A program made the translations under genes and the position numbers. This document shows positions 34,514-42,488 of a DNA stretch of 64,000 nucleotides, piece by piece. The number at the start of each line of letters is the position of its first letter. Within the stretch, counting starts at the first letter, position 1. Location: assembly GCA_963704025.1 (NCBI GenBank), contig CAVPGP010000001.1:186001-250000 (forward strand), in the 5' to 3' direction. Below the pieces are notes generated by a model, which made no database searches, was not told the DNA's origin, and saw only the letters and a list, made by a program, of their open reading frames with translations. This DNA is from CAVPGP01 sp963704025. GTDB taxonomy: Bacteria > Actinomycetota > Thermoleophilia > Gaiellales > Gaiellaceae.

Positions 34514-35607
34514 GCAGGCGTGTCCGCATCCTGATCGGCGTCGCGCTGCTCGCGATCGCCGCCGGGGCGGTCGCGGTCACCTGGTCGGCCTTCAGCGGCA
34601 CCACCTCCAACCCGTCGAGCTCGTTCTCCGCGAAGCGCGTCTTTCCCGCGCAGCGGACGACGTACTCGTGGACGATCCGCGACGCGTCGGGCGGAGGCGC
34701 CGAGACGAATGCCGACGATCCGCTCTCGTTCGGCGGCGACGGCCTGACGCGGACGAACGGCACGAACTGGGCGACCACCTTCAGCGCCGCGAAGTACCTG
34801 GAGTTCGATCTCGACTCGCACCTGCCGGCCGGGATCGCGGTCAGCGGCGTCAACTTCAACTTCCGCATCCTCGGCGTCACGACGGGCGACAACATCTGCT
34901 GGTACGCCGCAACGTACGTCAACTCGACGAACACGCTGATCACCGACCACGGCTCGGGCTCGGCGCAGTGCGTCAGCGGCTCCTACGCGAACCAGACGGT
35001 GGCCCTCCCGGAGCTGACGTCGACCGACAGCCTGGACGACCTGACGGTTCGCATCTACGTGCGCGACGCGACCGCTGCGCGCAGGACCACGATCGACCTC
35101 GCCACGGTCAGCTCGACCTACCTCTCGACCGCGGCCACGCAGTACGAGACGACGTTCCGCGACAACTCGGGCGCAGGCGTCACGACGGTCTGGTCCCTCT
35201 TCGACGGCGCCGACGCGACCTCGTACCAGATCGCCAACAACGTCACGACGGCCTTCGGCGCCTCGCGGTACATCAAGTTCAAGTCGAACGGAGACCTGCC
35301 TTCCGGCGCCGTCGTGACGGCGGCGACGCTGACGATCGTGTTCCACTCCTCGACGGGCGTCCAGAGCTGTTACTACACCGAGGCGTACACGAACGGCGGC
35401 GCGACCCTGCTCGGCACCCATCCGACCTCCGGCTCGCCGAACTGCGCGCCGAACACGACCCCGACCTCGACCACCGCGTCGTTCCCGGAGATCACCACGG
35501 CGGCGCACGCGAACGACCTCACCTGGAAGGTCTACATGCGAAACGCCGGCAGCCGGAAGCTCGTCTTCGACCAGGTCAAGCTCGACCTGAACTGGTACCT
35601 CGACTGA
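34510..35607 (+). CDS. Large exported beta-rich surface protein of the SipW operon
   Basis: This 365-aa protein starts with a SipW-like signal (VRILIGVALLAIAAGAVAV, TWSAFSGTTSNPSSSFSAK). The mature part holds two similar halves, each with a FGxxKYLEF or FGASRYIKF strand, an LPAGIAVSG or LPSGAVVTA turn, a Cys-containing Y strand (ICWYAATYVNS and SCYYTEAYTN) and a closing ELTSTDSLDDLTVRIYV or EITTAAHANDLTWKVYM strand, so it is an internal duplication. Function unknown; a fibre-tip or adhesin role is an inference. GTG start overlaps the sipW stop. Confidence 0.8.
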   Translation: MSRRVRILIGVALLAIAAGAVAVTWSAFSGTTSNPSSSFSAKRVFPAQRTTYSWTIRDASGGGAETNADDPLSFGGDGLTRTNGTNWATTFSAAKYLEFDLDSHLPAGIAVSGVNFNFRILGVTTGDNICWYAATYVNSTNTLITDHGSGSAQCVSGSYANQTVALPELTSTDSLDDLTVRIYVRDATAARRTTIDLATVSSTYLSTAATQYETTFRDNSGAGVTTVWSLFDGADATSYQIANNVTTAFGASRYIKFKSNGDLPSGAVVTAATLTIVFHSSTGVQSCYYTEAYTNGGATLLGTHPTSGSPNCAPNTTPTSTTASFPEITTAAHANDLTWKVYMRNAGSRKLVFDQVKLDLNWYLD

Positions 35608-35625
35608 GCTGCCGGAGCTCGGGCG

Positions 35626-36444
35626 CTACGGCTCGACGCCGTACGCCTCGGTGAACGCCTCCTGCGCGTACGCGAGCGACGCATAGCCGAACCCCTTGTC
35701 GCCCCAGCCGGTGCCCCAGCTGTTCCGGACGATGAACCGGCCGGGGACGTACCCGACCACGGCCACGGCGTGGCCGCCTCGCTTCGTGTTCGGCTTGTAC
35801 TCGTCGAGGTTCCCCTTGGTGGCGGTCGCCTGGTCCCAGGTCCGGTCGACGTCGAGCCGGGTCAGGATCGGCCCCTTGGTCGCGAGCCAGGAGCGCCAGT
35901 TCGTCAGGTTGAGCCCGAGGTTGAAGTACGAGGAGATCTTGAGCTGCGCGGCGATGGCGTAGAAGGTCTGCGTGTCTCCCGGGTAGAGAGCCCCCGACGC
36001 GAAGGGCAGCACGGTGTTGCGGACCGAGCCGAACTTCCGCGCGATGTCGAGCGCCGACTTGAGGCTCGTCCCTTCGCTCTCGATGAACGTCGTCGGCCTC
36101 GTGATGAACTGGTCAGTCTCCTTCGAGGCCATCCAGATGAAGCGCGGCGCGAGCAGCTCGTTGTTGGCGACCCGTCCCTGCTTGACGAAGTGCCAGCGCA
36201 GGACGCCGTCGGCCGACGCCCACCCGACGCACGAGCCCGTCGCGCCCTGGTCGTTGACCTTCCACCAGGCCGCGCGCAGGTCCTTGGACGAAGGCACCTG
36301 AGGCGCCGCGGCCACGACGTCCGCCGCCTCGGCGTGCTCGAACGTCCAGTCCTCCTCCGTCTTCGGCGAAGGCTTGCAGTTGAGGATGCGCTTCGGCTGC
36401 TTCTTCGCCGGCCGGCGCTTGGTCGTCTGCCTCGGGCGTGCCAC
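35626..36444 (-). CDS. Papain-like (C1) cysteine protease
   Basis: A 272-aa peptidase with the full C1 site: oxyanion Gln66 and nucleophile Cys72 in DQGATGSCVGWASA, His225 in RGGHAVAVVGY and Asn241 in VRNSWGTGWGDKGFGY. The N terminus is strongly basic (RQTTKRRPAKKQPKR) with no signal peptide and only a short pro-like stretch, so it seems to be cytoplasmic or exported by another route. It is convergent with the SipW operon, 18 bp between the stops. Target unknown. Confidence 0.88.
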   Translation of the reverse strand: MARPRQTTKRRPAKKQPKRILNCKPSPKTEEDWTFEHAEAADVVAAAPQVPSSKDLRAAWWKVNDQGATGSCVGWASADGVLRWHFVKQGRVANNELLAPRFIWMASKETDQFITRPTTFIESEGTSLKSALDIARKFGSVRNTVLPFASGALYPGDTQTFYAIAAQLKISSYFNLGLNLTNWRSWLATKGPILTRLDVDRTWDQATATKGNLDEYKPNTKRGGHAVAVVGYVPGRFIVRNSWGTGWGDKGFGYASLAYAQEAFTEAYGVEP

Positions 36445-36540
36445 ATCGACCTCCAGGGTTGGGGGTGGCCGTACGCCAGGGCCGAGTCTAGATGGTCCGG
36501 GGGCGGCACTCGCACCACCCCCGGACTCGCCGGACGCCAG

Positions 36541-36747
36541 CTAGGCGGCGCGTCGGAAGACGTACGGGTGCCGGAAGGCCTCCAGCGCCTGCTCGCGGGG
36601 CACCTCGACCTCGAACGAATCGCCCGTCTGCTCGTCTTCGACGGCGACGGTGACCAGGTCGTCCTCCTCGTGCCACAGGAGCGCCACCTCGATGCCGCCG
36701 TCGCGGCGACGGTCGAGCTCGCGCTTCTTCGGTTCCGTGATGGGCAA
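36541..36747 (-). CDS. Small acidic hypothetical protein
   Basis: A 68-aa soluble protein with a predicted strand pattern (IEVALLWHEEDDLVTVAVED, then GDSFEVEVPREQALEAFRHP). It is not a recognised family with a known role. The TTG start at 36747 is supported by AAGGAG seven bases upstream. It lies between uvrA and the protease gene. Confidence 0.7.
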   Translation of the reverse strand: MPITEPKKRELDRRRDGGIEVALLWHEEDDLVTVAVEDEQTGDSFEVEVPREQALEAFRHPYVFRRAA

Positions 36748-36775
36748 ATTGCAACTCCTTGTAGGTAGGTTCAGA

Positions 36776-36793
36776 CGCGGTCCGGGGACCGCG
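36776..36793 (-). terminator. Hairpin after uvrA
   Basis: CGCGGTCC and GGACCGCG pair perfectly with a 2-nt loop, 23 bp past the uvrA stop and before the small acidic protein gene. The next bases in the minus direction are TCTG, a poor U run. Confidence 0.5.
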
Positions 36794-36816
36794 GTTTGGT
36801 TCGGATTTCGTAAAGG

Positions 36817-39657
36817 TCAGGCCGCAGCTGTGACCGCAGCCGGAAGCACATGCTGCAGGAACTTCCCCGTATAAGAACGCTCGACCGCCGCCACGTCTTC
36901 CGGTGTGCCGGTCGCCACGATCTCCCCGCCCGCCTCGCCGCCCTCCGGGCCGAGGTCGACGATCCAGTCGGCCTGCTTGATCACGTCGAGGTTGTGCTCG
37001 ATCACGAGCACGGTGTTCCCCGCGTCGACGAGTCGTTGGAGCACCTCGAGCAGCTTCTCGATGTCGGCGAAATGCAGACCCGTGGTCGGCTCGTCGAGGA
37101 TGTACAGGGTCCTCCCCGTCGCGATCTTCGACAGCTCGGAGGCGAGCTTGACGCGCTGCGCCTCGCCGCCCGAGAGCGTCGTCGCCGGCTGGCCGAGCTT
37201 GATGTAGTCGAGCCCGACGTCGTGCAATGTCTGGAGGCGCCGGCGGATCTTCGGGATCTTGGCGAAGAACTTCAGCGCCTCCTCGACCGACATGTCGAGC
37301 ACGTCGGCGATCGACTTGCCCTTGAACCGAACCTCGAGCGTCTCGCGGTTGTAGCGCTTCCCCTTGCACGTCTCGCACGGGACGTAGACGTCGGGCAGGA
37401 AGTGCATCTCGATCTTGATCTGGCCGTCGCCCTTGCACGTCTCGCAGCGGCCGCCCTTGACGTTGAAGCTGAAGCGGCCCTGCTTGTACCCGCGCACCTT
37501 CGCCTCGGGCGTGAGCGAGTAGAGCTCGCGGATGTGGTCGAAGAGCTTCGTGTAGGTCGCCGGATTCGAGCGCGGCGTCCGGCCGATCGGCGACTGGTCG
37601 ATGTCGATCACCTTGTCGAAGACCTCGATCCCCTCGACCGAGTCGTGCTCGCCAGGCTTGACGCGGAACCGGTGCAGCTTGTTGGCCAGGGCCTTGTAGA
37701 CGATCTCGTTCACGAGCGTCGACTTGCCGGACCCGGAGACGCCGGTGACCGCGACGAACTTCCCGACCGGAAACTCGACGTCGATCGACTTCAGGTTGTG
37801 CTGGGACGCGCCGCGCACCTGGAAGGAGCCGTTTTCCTCCGTCCTCCGCTCGGGCACGGCGATCTCGCGCGCGCCGGAGAGGAACTGCCCTGTGATCGAC
37901 TTCTTGTTCCGCTCCACCTTGCTCGCCGGCCCTTCCGCCACGACGTGGCCGCCATGCTCGCCGGCGCCCGGGCCCATGTCGACGAGCCAGTCGGCCGTGC
38001 GCATCATCTGCTCGTCGTGCTCGACGACGACGACCGTGTTGCCGAGCGCCTTCAGCCGGTTGAGGGTCGCGATCAGCCTGTCGTTGTCACGCTGGTGTAG
38101 GCCGATCGACGGCTCGTCGAGGATGTAGAGCACACCGACGAGCTGTGAGCCGATCTGCGTCGCAAGTCGCAGGCGCTGCGCCTCGCCCCCCGAGAGCGTC
38201 GCGGACGCGCGGTCGAGGTTGAGGTACCCGACGCCCACATCGTCGAGGAAGGTGAGCCGCTCGCGGATCTCCTTCACGATCCGGTGGCCGATCAGCTGCT
38301 CCGTTTCGGTCAGGTCGAGCGAGTCGAGAAACTCGAGCGAGCGCGTGATCGACTGCTGGGTGAACTGGTGGATGTTCTTGTCGCCGACCGTGACCGCCAG
38401 CACCTCGGGCTTCAGGCGTGCGCCCTTGCAGACCGGGCAGGGCCGGAACGACATGTACTCCTCGATCCGCTCGCGCTGGCTCTGCGAGTCGGTCTCGCGG
38501 TAGCGGCGCTCCAGGCTCGGCACGATCCCCTCGAAGGCCATCGTGTACGCGCGCCGCCGGCCCATGCGGTTGCGGTACGTGATGTAGATCCGCTCGCCGT
38601 CCGTGCCGTAGAGGAAGCGGTTCTGCTGTTCCTCGCTGAGATCCTGCCAGGGCTTGTCGAGGTCGATCTCGTAGCGCTCGGCGATCGCCTGGATGACCGA
38701 CTCGTAGAAGCTGGACTGCCCGAGCGACCACGGGACGAGCGCCCCGTCGCCGATCGAAAGCTCCGGGTCGGGGACGAGCAGGTCGGGGTCGATCTCCTGC
38801 TGGGCGCCGAGCCCGGTGCACCGCGGGCAGGCGCCGTGCGGCGAGTTGAACGAGAAGATCCGCGGCTGAAGCTCGGGTAGCGAGACGCCGTGGTCGGGGC
38901 ACGCGAACCGCTCGGAGTAGGTGACCTCCCTGTCCTCGTCGATCAGGTCGATCGTCACGAGCCCCTCGGCGAGTTGCGCCGCCGTCTCGACGGACTGCCA
39001 GAGCCGCGTGCGCAGATCCTCCTTCATCACGAGCCGGTCGACCACCACTTGGATCGTGTGCTTGAACTTCTTGTCGAGCTCGATCGGCTCCTCGAGCAGC
39101 TTCTGCTCGCCGTCGACCTTCACGCGCGAGAAGCCCTCGTTGCGGAGCTCCTCGAAGAGGTCCTTGTATTCGCCCTTGCGGTCGCGCACCACCGGCGCGT
39201 TGACGGTGAACCTCGTCCCCTCGGCCAGCTGCAGAATCTGGTCGACGATCGACTCGATCGACTGGCCCGCGATCGGCCGGCCGCAGACCGGACAGTGCGG
39301 GCGGCCGACCCGCGCATAGAGCAGGCGCAGATAGTCGTAGATCTCGGTCACCGTGCCGACCGTCGACCGCGGGTTCCGCGACGTCGTCTTCTGGTCGATC
39401 GAGATCGCCGGCGAGAGGCCGTCGATCGAGTCGACGTCGGGCTTCTCCATCATCTGGAGGAACTGGCGGGCGTACGCAGAGAGCGACTCCACGTAGCGGC
39501 GCTGGCCCTCGGCGTAGATCGTGTCGAAGGCGAGGGACGACTTGCCGGAGCCGGAAAGGCCCGTGATGCAGATCAGCGCATTCCGCGGCAGCCGGACGGT
39601 GATGTCCTTGAGGTTGTGCTCGCGGGCGCCGTGAACGACCAGCTCTTCCTGCCCCAT
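36817..39657 (-). CDS. uvrA: Excinuclease ABC subunit A
   Basis: A 946-aa damage-recognition ATPase with two ABC modules: Walker A in ITGLSGSGKSSLAFDTIYAE and in VTGVSGSGKSTLVNE, signature loops in TLSGGEAQRLRLATQ and TLSGGEAQRVKLASEL, and zinc-finger Cys pairs (CPVCGRPI, CETCKGDGQ, CETCKGKRY). It loads UvrB on lesions in nucleotide excision repair. TACACT ends 9 bp before the ATG, and a LexA-type palindrome covers the -35 region, so SOS control is expected. Confidence 0.98.
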   Translation of the reverse strand: MGQEELVVHGAREHNLKDITVRLPRNALICITGLSGSGKSSLAFDTIYAEGQRRYVESLSAYARQFLQMMEKPDVDSIDGLSPAISIDQKTTSRNPRSTVGTVTEIYDYLRLLYARVGRPHCPVCGRPIAGQSIESIVDQILQLAEGTRFTVNAPVVRDRKGEYKDLFEELRNEGFSRVKVDGEQKLLEEPIELDKKFKHTIQVVVDRLVMKEDLRTRLWQSVETAAQLAEGLVTIDLIDEDREVTYSERFACPDHGVSLPELQPRIFSFNSPHGACPRCTGLGAQQEIDPDLLVPDPELSIGDGALVPWSLGQSSFYESVIQAIAERYEIDLDKPWQDLSEEQQNRFLYGTDGERIYITYRNRMGRRRAYTMAFEGIVPSLERRYRETDSQSQRERIEEYMSFRPCPVCKGARLKPEVLAVTVGDKNIHQFTQQSITRSLEFLDSLDLTETEQLIGHRIVKEIRERLTFLDDVGVGYLNLDRASATLSGGEAQRLRLATQIGSQLVGVLYILDEPSIGLHQRDNDRLIATLNRLKALGNTVVVVEHDEQMMRTADWLVDMGPGAGEHGGHVVAEGPASKVERNKKSITGQFLSGAREIAVPERRTEENGSFQVRGASQHNLKSIDVEFPVGKFVAVTGVSGSGKSTLVNEIVYKALANKLHRFRVKPGEHDSVEGIEVFDKVIDIDQSPIGRTPRSNPATYTKLFDHIRELYSLTPEAKVRGYKQGRFSFNVKGGRCETCKGDGQIKIEMHFLPDVYVPCETCKGKRYNRETLEVRFKGKSIADVLDMSVEEALKFFAKIPKIRRRLQTLHDVGLDYIKLGQPATTLSGGEAQRVKLASELSKIATGRTLYILDEPTTGLHFADIEKLLEVLQRLVDAGNTVLVIEHNLDVIKQADWIVDLGPEGGEAGGEIVATGTPEDVAAVERSYTGKFLQHVLPAAVTAAA

Positions 39658-39666
39658 AACCTGTCA

Positions 39667-39672
39667 AGTGTA
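39667..39672 (-). promoter_or_regulatory. -10 hexamer (TACACT) of uvrA
   Basis: TACACT is 9 bp from the ATG; TTGTTC, a -35-like hexamer, lies 17 bp upstream of it and overlaps the LexA-type site. Confidence 0.55.
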
Positions 39673-39688
39673 CCCAGGTCCCGCCACG

Positions 39689-39702
39689 CGAACAAGTGTT
39701 CG
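39689..39702. promoter_or_regulatory. LexA-type SOS box at the uvrA promoter
   Basis: CGAACAAGTGTTCG is a dyad with CGAAC and GTTCG arms and a 4-bp centre, close to the CGAACRNRYGTTYC consensus of Gram-positive LexA. It covers the -35 region of uvrA, where repressor binding would block polymerase. Confidence 0.75.
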
Positions 39703-39852
39703 GAAGGCGGTCCTTTTCCGCTCTCTGCGGTCGTTTTGGTGGTCGTTTCGCGGCCGCTCCGGTGGTCGCTTCGACCGTCAGTTTCGCAGGCGCTGCTCGC
39801 GGAGCTTCGCGGCCTCGTCGGGGCAAATGCGTAGCGGCATCCGTCTGATTCG

Positions 39853-39869
39853 TTGCACTTCTGGTGCAA
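39853..39869. promoter_or_regulatory. Inverted repeat upstream of the ribbon-helix-helix gene
   Basis: TTGCAC and GTGCAA flank a 5-bp centre, about 50 bp before the start of the small DNA-binding protein gene. It may be its own operator. Confidence 0.35.
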
Positions 39870-39916
39870 ACGCGTTGGTGACCCATAGGTATCCATGTGG
39901 AAGCCCACCTGTACCC

Positions 39917-40123
39917 ATGAGCCGCCGGATCCAAATCACCTTCACGGACGAGCAGTACGACTGGCTGACCGAGGAATCCCGCCAGTCGAGCGTCTCGATC
40001 GCGGAATACGTGCGCAGAGCGGTCGACGACAAGTACCCGATCGGCAAGCAGCCTCTACTGCCGTTGACCGTTCGACTGGCGCGGCACCGCGACGCCGGGC
40101 GCCGGGCGGGCGTTCGCTTCTGA
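39917..40123 (+). CDS. Small ribbon-helix-helix (CopG-like) DNA-binding protein
   Basis: This 68-aa protein has a basic first strand (RRIQITFTDEQYDWL) and two helices (EESRQSSVSIAEYVRRAVDD), the RHH fold that binds DNA as a dimer. The last 25 residues are basic and may be disordered. The family is often an antitoxin; no toxin gene overlaps or follows, so a stand-alone regulator is as likely. The frame is open far upstream, but the fold begins at this ATG. Confidence 0.68.
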   Translation: MSRRIQITFTDEQYDWLTEESRQSSVSIAEYVRRAVDDKYPIGKQPLLPLTVRLARHRDAGRRAGVRF

Positions 40124-40124
40124 G

Positions 40125-40364
40125 CTACGCCTTGCGCCAGCGGCCGAACACGAGGCCGCCGAGTGTGAACCCCAGCCCGAACGTGCCGAACGAGAAGGCG
40201 CCGATCGCGATCCCCTTGCGCCACGCAGAGAGCCGCTGCCAGCGGCCGATCGCCTCCCGCTCCTCCTCCGTCAGCGGTTCGCCGCGCCGCTGCTTTCGCA
40301 ACGCGCCGCCGGCTCGGAGCCCGAGATAGAGGTCGTCGAAGATCTCGGCGGATTCTTCGGACAT
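40125..40364 (-). CDS. Small membrane protein, hypothetical
   Basis: A 79-aa protein with an acidic helix (SEESAEIFDDLYLGLRAGG), a charged middle (RGEPLTEEEREAIGRWQRL) and one glycine-rich hydrophobic helix near the end (KGIAIGAFSFGTFGLGFTLG). No family known. TACACT ends 7 bp before the ATG. Its promoter overlaps that of the divergent phosphoesterase gene. Confidence 0.62.
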   Translation of the reverse strand: MSEESAEIFDDLYLGLRAGGALRKQRRGEPLTEEEREAIGRWQRLSAWRKGIAIGAFSFGTFGLGFTLGGLVFGRWRKA

Positions 40365-40377
40365 CGAAACGAGTGTA

Positions 40378-40383
40378 TAGCCT
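40378..40383 (+). promoter_or_regulatory. -10 hexamer (TAGCCT) for the metallophosphoesterase gene
   Basis: TAGCCT ends 9 bp before the GTG at 40393. The divergent -10 (TACACT on the minus strand, 40372-40377) touches it, so the two promoters compete for one site. Confidence 0.4.
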
Positions 40384-40392
40384 GCCCCGGCC

Positions 40393-41217
40393 GTGCCCAC
40401 ACGCGTGCTCCACCTCTCGGACCTGCATTTCGGCAAGCACAACGACGCCACGGTGGACCGCGCGATCGGCACACTCGTCGAGCGCGTTGCCCCCGAGCTC
40501 GTGATCGCGACCGGCGATCTCACCCACCGCGGCCGCCGCGACCAGCACGAGCTCGCCGCTACCTTTCTCCGCAGTCTGGGTGTGCCGGTCGTGGCGGTCC
40601 CCGGCAACCACGACATTCCGTACTCCTTTCCGGCGAGGTTCACTTCGCCGTGGGCGGAGTTCGAGCGCCAGTGGGAGACCCGGGAGCCGATCCATACGAC
40701 CGCCCACCTCCACGTCGTGGGGCTCAACTCCGTGCGGCCGTGGCGCCATCAGTCCGGCGGAATCAGCGACGCCCAGCTCGAGCGCGCACTCGACCGGCTG
40801 AGCGACGCACCCGAGGGGGCGCTGCGCATCGTCGCGCTCCACCACCAGTTGGTCGGGGCACCTTGGCGCACTCGGAAGAAGCCCGTCGCGCGGCGCACGC
40901 ACGTTCTCTCACGCCTCGTCGACGGCGGCGCGGAGCTGATTCTCGGCGGCCACATCCACCAAGGCGCCGTCTCGGAACGGCACGAGTTCGAGGTGATCAC
41001 CGCCGACGTCCGCGGGGTCGTCGTGTCGATCGCCCCCGGCCTCGGCCAGCCGCGCCCGAACCGTCGTGGCGAGGCCCGCGGCGTTCAGGTCTATACGGCG
41101 AGCGAGCACTCGATCCGCGTCGAAACGTTCATCTGGCGGGACGACGACTGGGGGCTCACGGCCGTGCGGCGGTTTCCGCGCGGCCGTGAGCCCCTGGAGG
41201 TCGAAGAGACGAGCTAG
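40393..41217 (+). CDS. Metallophosphoesterase (calcineurin-like)
   Basis: A 274-aa phosphoesterase with the two-metal motifs LHLSDLHFGKHND, VIATGDLTHRGR, VPGNHDIPYS, VALHHQLVG and LGGHIHQGAVS. This set is typical of class III cyclic-nucleotide phosphodiesterase-like or Icc-like enzymes; cyclic AMP is a possible substrate but not proven. It is soluble, without signal peptide. The gene ends in a 4-bp overlap with the convergent small membrane protein gene. Confidence 0.88.
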   Translation: MPTRVLHLSDLHFGKHNDATVDRAIGTLVERVAPELVIATGDLTHRGRRDQHELAATFLRSLGVPVVAVPGNHDIPYSFPARFTSPWAEFERQWETREPIHTTAHLHVVGLNSVRPWRHQSGGISDAQLERALDRLSDAPEGALRIVALHHQLVGAPWRTRKKPVARRTHVLSRLVDGGAELILGGHIHQGAVSERHEFEVITADVRGVVVSIAPGLGQPRPNRRGEARGVQVYTASEHSIRVETFIWRDDDWGLTAVRRFPRGREPLEVEETS

Positions 41218-41456
41218 ACCGCCCGAGCGGTTCCGCGGCCCCCGGCCATCCGGCCCCAGAGCGCACAGAGCGCGATCGCGACGATCACCCCGAGCACGAA
41301 CGCCCAGAAGCCGTTGAAGATCAGACCGGCGATGAGCAGGGACGCGATGCCGATGAGGATCGTGACGATCCATCCCATGGCGTCAGGGCCGGGGTGGAAG
41401 AACCGTCCGAGAGCACCGACGAGCGCGCCTACGATGATGAGCCATACCCAGTGCAT
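41214..41456 (-). CDS. GlsB/YeaQ/YmgE-family small membrane protein
   Basis: This 80-aa protein has three hydrophobic helices (WLIIVGALVGALGRFF, WIVTILIGIASLLIAGLIF and WAFVLGVIVAIALCAL) and the early G-A-L-G-R-F-F-H-P-G-P pattern of the transglycosylase-associated (GlsB/YeaQ) family. These are stress-linked inner-membrane proteins of unknown mechanism. The C-terminal tail is basic and short. Confidence 0.8.
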   Translation of the reverse strand: MHWVWLIIVGALVGALGRFFHPGPDAMGWIVTILIGIASLLIAGLIFNGFWAFVLGVIVAIALCALWGRMAGGRGTARAV

Positions 41457-41532
41457 GGTCCGAAAGTCTCCACCACCGAAGGCCCCGAAACAAGCGGAGG
41501 AGGCGGCCGCTCGAAGGCGAAGGGGACCTGCC

Positions 41533-41718
41533 GTGAAGGAGCAGAGCCTCATCGAGGAGATGCGGGAGGCGATGAAGGACGCCCGCGAGCGCGCCGAGGA
41601 ACGGCGCGAGGCCTCGCAGGAGCACGTCCTCCTCGCCGCCGAGCCCGAGTCCGAGACCCGGCCCGAGCCCGAGCCTGACCGCCAGCCCAGGCGCCGCCGG
41701 TTCTTCGGCCGCCGCTAG
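41533..41718 (+). CDS. Small charged helical protein
   Basis: A possible 61-aa protein starting at GTG: a predicted helix with heptads (SLIEEMREAMKDARERAEER) followed by an acidic and proline-rich linker and a basic end (RRRRFFGRR). No family known. Start support is weak (AGGGGA about 9 bp upstream). It is placed between two convergent or diverging small genes and could be missed or false. Confidence 0.4.
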   Translation: MKEQSLIEEMREAMKDARERAEERREASQEHVLLAAEPESETRPEPEPDRQPRRRRFFGRR

Positions 41719-41721
41719 GTG

Positions 41722-41985
41722 CTAGCCGCGCGCGGCGACGCGGAGGCGGATCCGCTCGATCTCGCGTTCGCGGTTTCGGGGCGGCGCCGAGGTGACGAGC
41801 TCGTCGAGCAGACGTACGGACGCATCGCTGACTGCGTCGACGGCTCGCTGGAACGCCTCCTCGTTCGCCTGCGAGGGCTTCGAGTAGCCGCTGATCTTGC
41901 GCACGTACTGCAGCGCCGCGTCACGCGCGTCCTCGGCGGTCGCGGGCGGATCGTAGTTGAAGAGCGGTCGGATGTTGCGGCACAT
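41722..41985 (-). CDS. DUF2277 family protein
   Basis: An 87-aa protein that matches the DUF2277 pattern: MCRNIRPLFNYDPPATAEDA at the start, ALQYVRKISGYSKPSQANEE and a C-terminal helix. The family is widespread in Actinobacteria and Proteobacteria; function is unknown, although the invariant Cys2-Arg3-N-I start suggests a binding site. It lies just after the SHOCT protein gene. Confidence 0.85.
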   Translation of the reverse strand: MCRNIRPLFNYDPPATAEDARDAALQYVRKISGYSKPSQANEEAFQRAVDAVSDASVRLLDELVTSAPPRNREREIERIRLRVAARG

Positions 41986-41999
41986 GATTCCTCCTCTAG

Positions 42000-42488
42000 C
42001 TAGAAGTCGCGCTCGATCGCCGCGCGCTTCGCGGCGACCTCTTCGTCGTCCAGGACGCCGGCCCGGTGGAGCTCTTCGACCATCGCCAGCAGCCGGGCCT
42101 TGCGCGAGTCAGCCGGACGCGGCCCGGGGCCCGGCAGCCGCGCGTCGGGGTCGATCCCGAGCATCTGCAGCCGCTCGCGGTAGCGATCGACGCCGACCCC
42201 GCGCTCCGGGAAGCGAAGCGCGCCGGCACCCCAGAGCGGCCGGTGCTGGACGAACCGGCGGTAGCCGAGCACGAGCCCGATCGCGAAGGCGATCGAGGCG
42301 AGCGAGACGACGAAGGGGCTGCCGTGGAAGAGCGACCGGGCGAGCACCGCGCCCACGATCGAGCCGGAGAGCCCGATCGAGATCGTCAGCCAGAGCGGCA
42401 TCGGGTCCGGCCCCGGCACCGCCAGCCGCGCGAGTCCGCCGGTGACGAGCCCGGAGAAGAGGATCGCGATCACGAGCGAGGCGCTCAT
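42000..42488 (-). CDS. Membrane protein with C-terminal SHOCT domain
   Basis: This 162-aa protein has three hydrophobic helices in the first 80 residues (SLVIAILFSGLVTGGLARL, WLTISIGLSGSIVGAVL and VVSLASIAFAIGLVLGY) with an early GGLARL pattern like the GlsB/YeaQ group. The end (RLLAMVEELHRAGVLDDEEV then AAKRA) is a SHOCT motif, a short oligomerisation helix pair found at protein ends. Its ATG overlaps the uvrB stop by 4 bp, so it is co-translated with uvrB. Confidence 0.72.
   Translation of the reverse strand: MSASLVIAILFSGLVTGGLARLAVPGPDPMPLWLTISIGLSGSIVGAVLARSLFHGSPFVVSLASIAFAIGLVLGYRRFVQHRPLWGAGALRFPERGVGVDRYRERLQMLGIDPDARLPGPGPRPADSRKARLLAMVEELHRAGVLDDEEVAAKRAAIERDF

Noticed and set aside
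39668..39916. In-frame N-terminal extension of the ribbon-helix-helix gene by 83 codons
   Set aside because: The extension is Arg/Ser-rich without a fold and covers the uvrA promoter and LexA site; the DNA-binding fold begins at the ATG at 39917.
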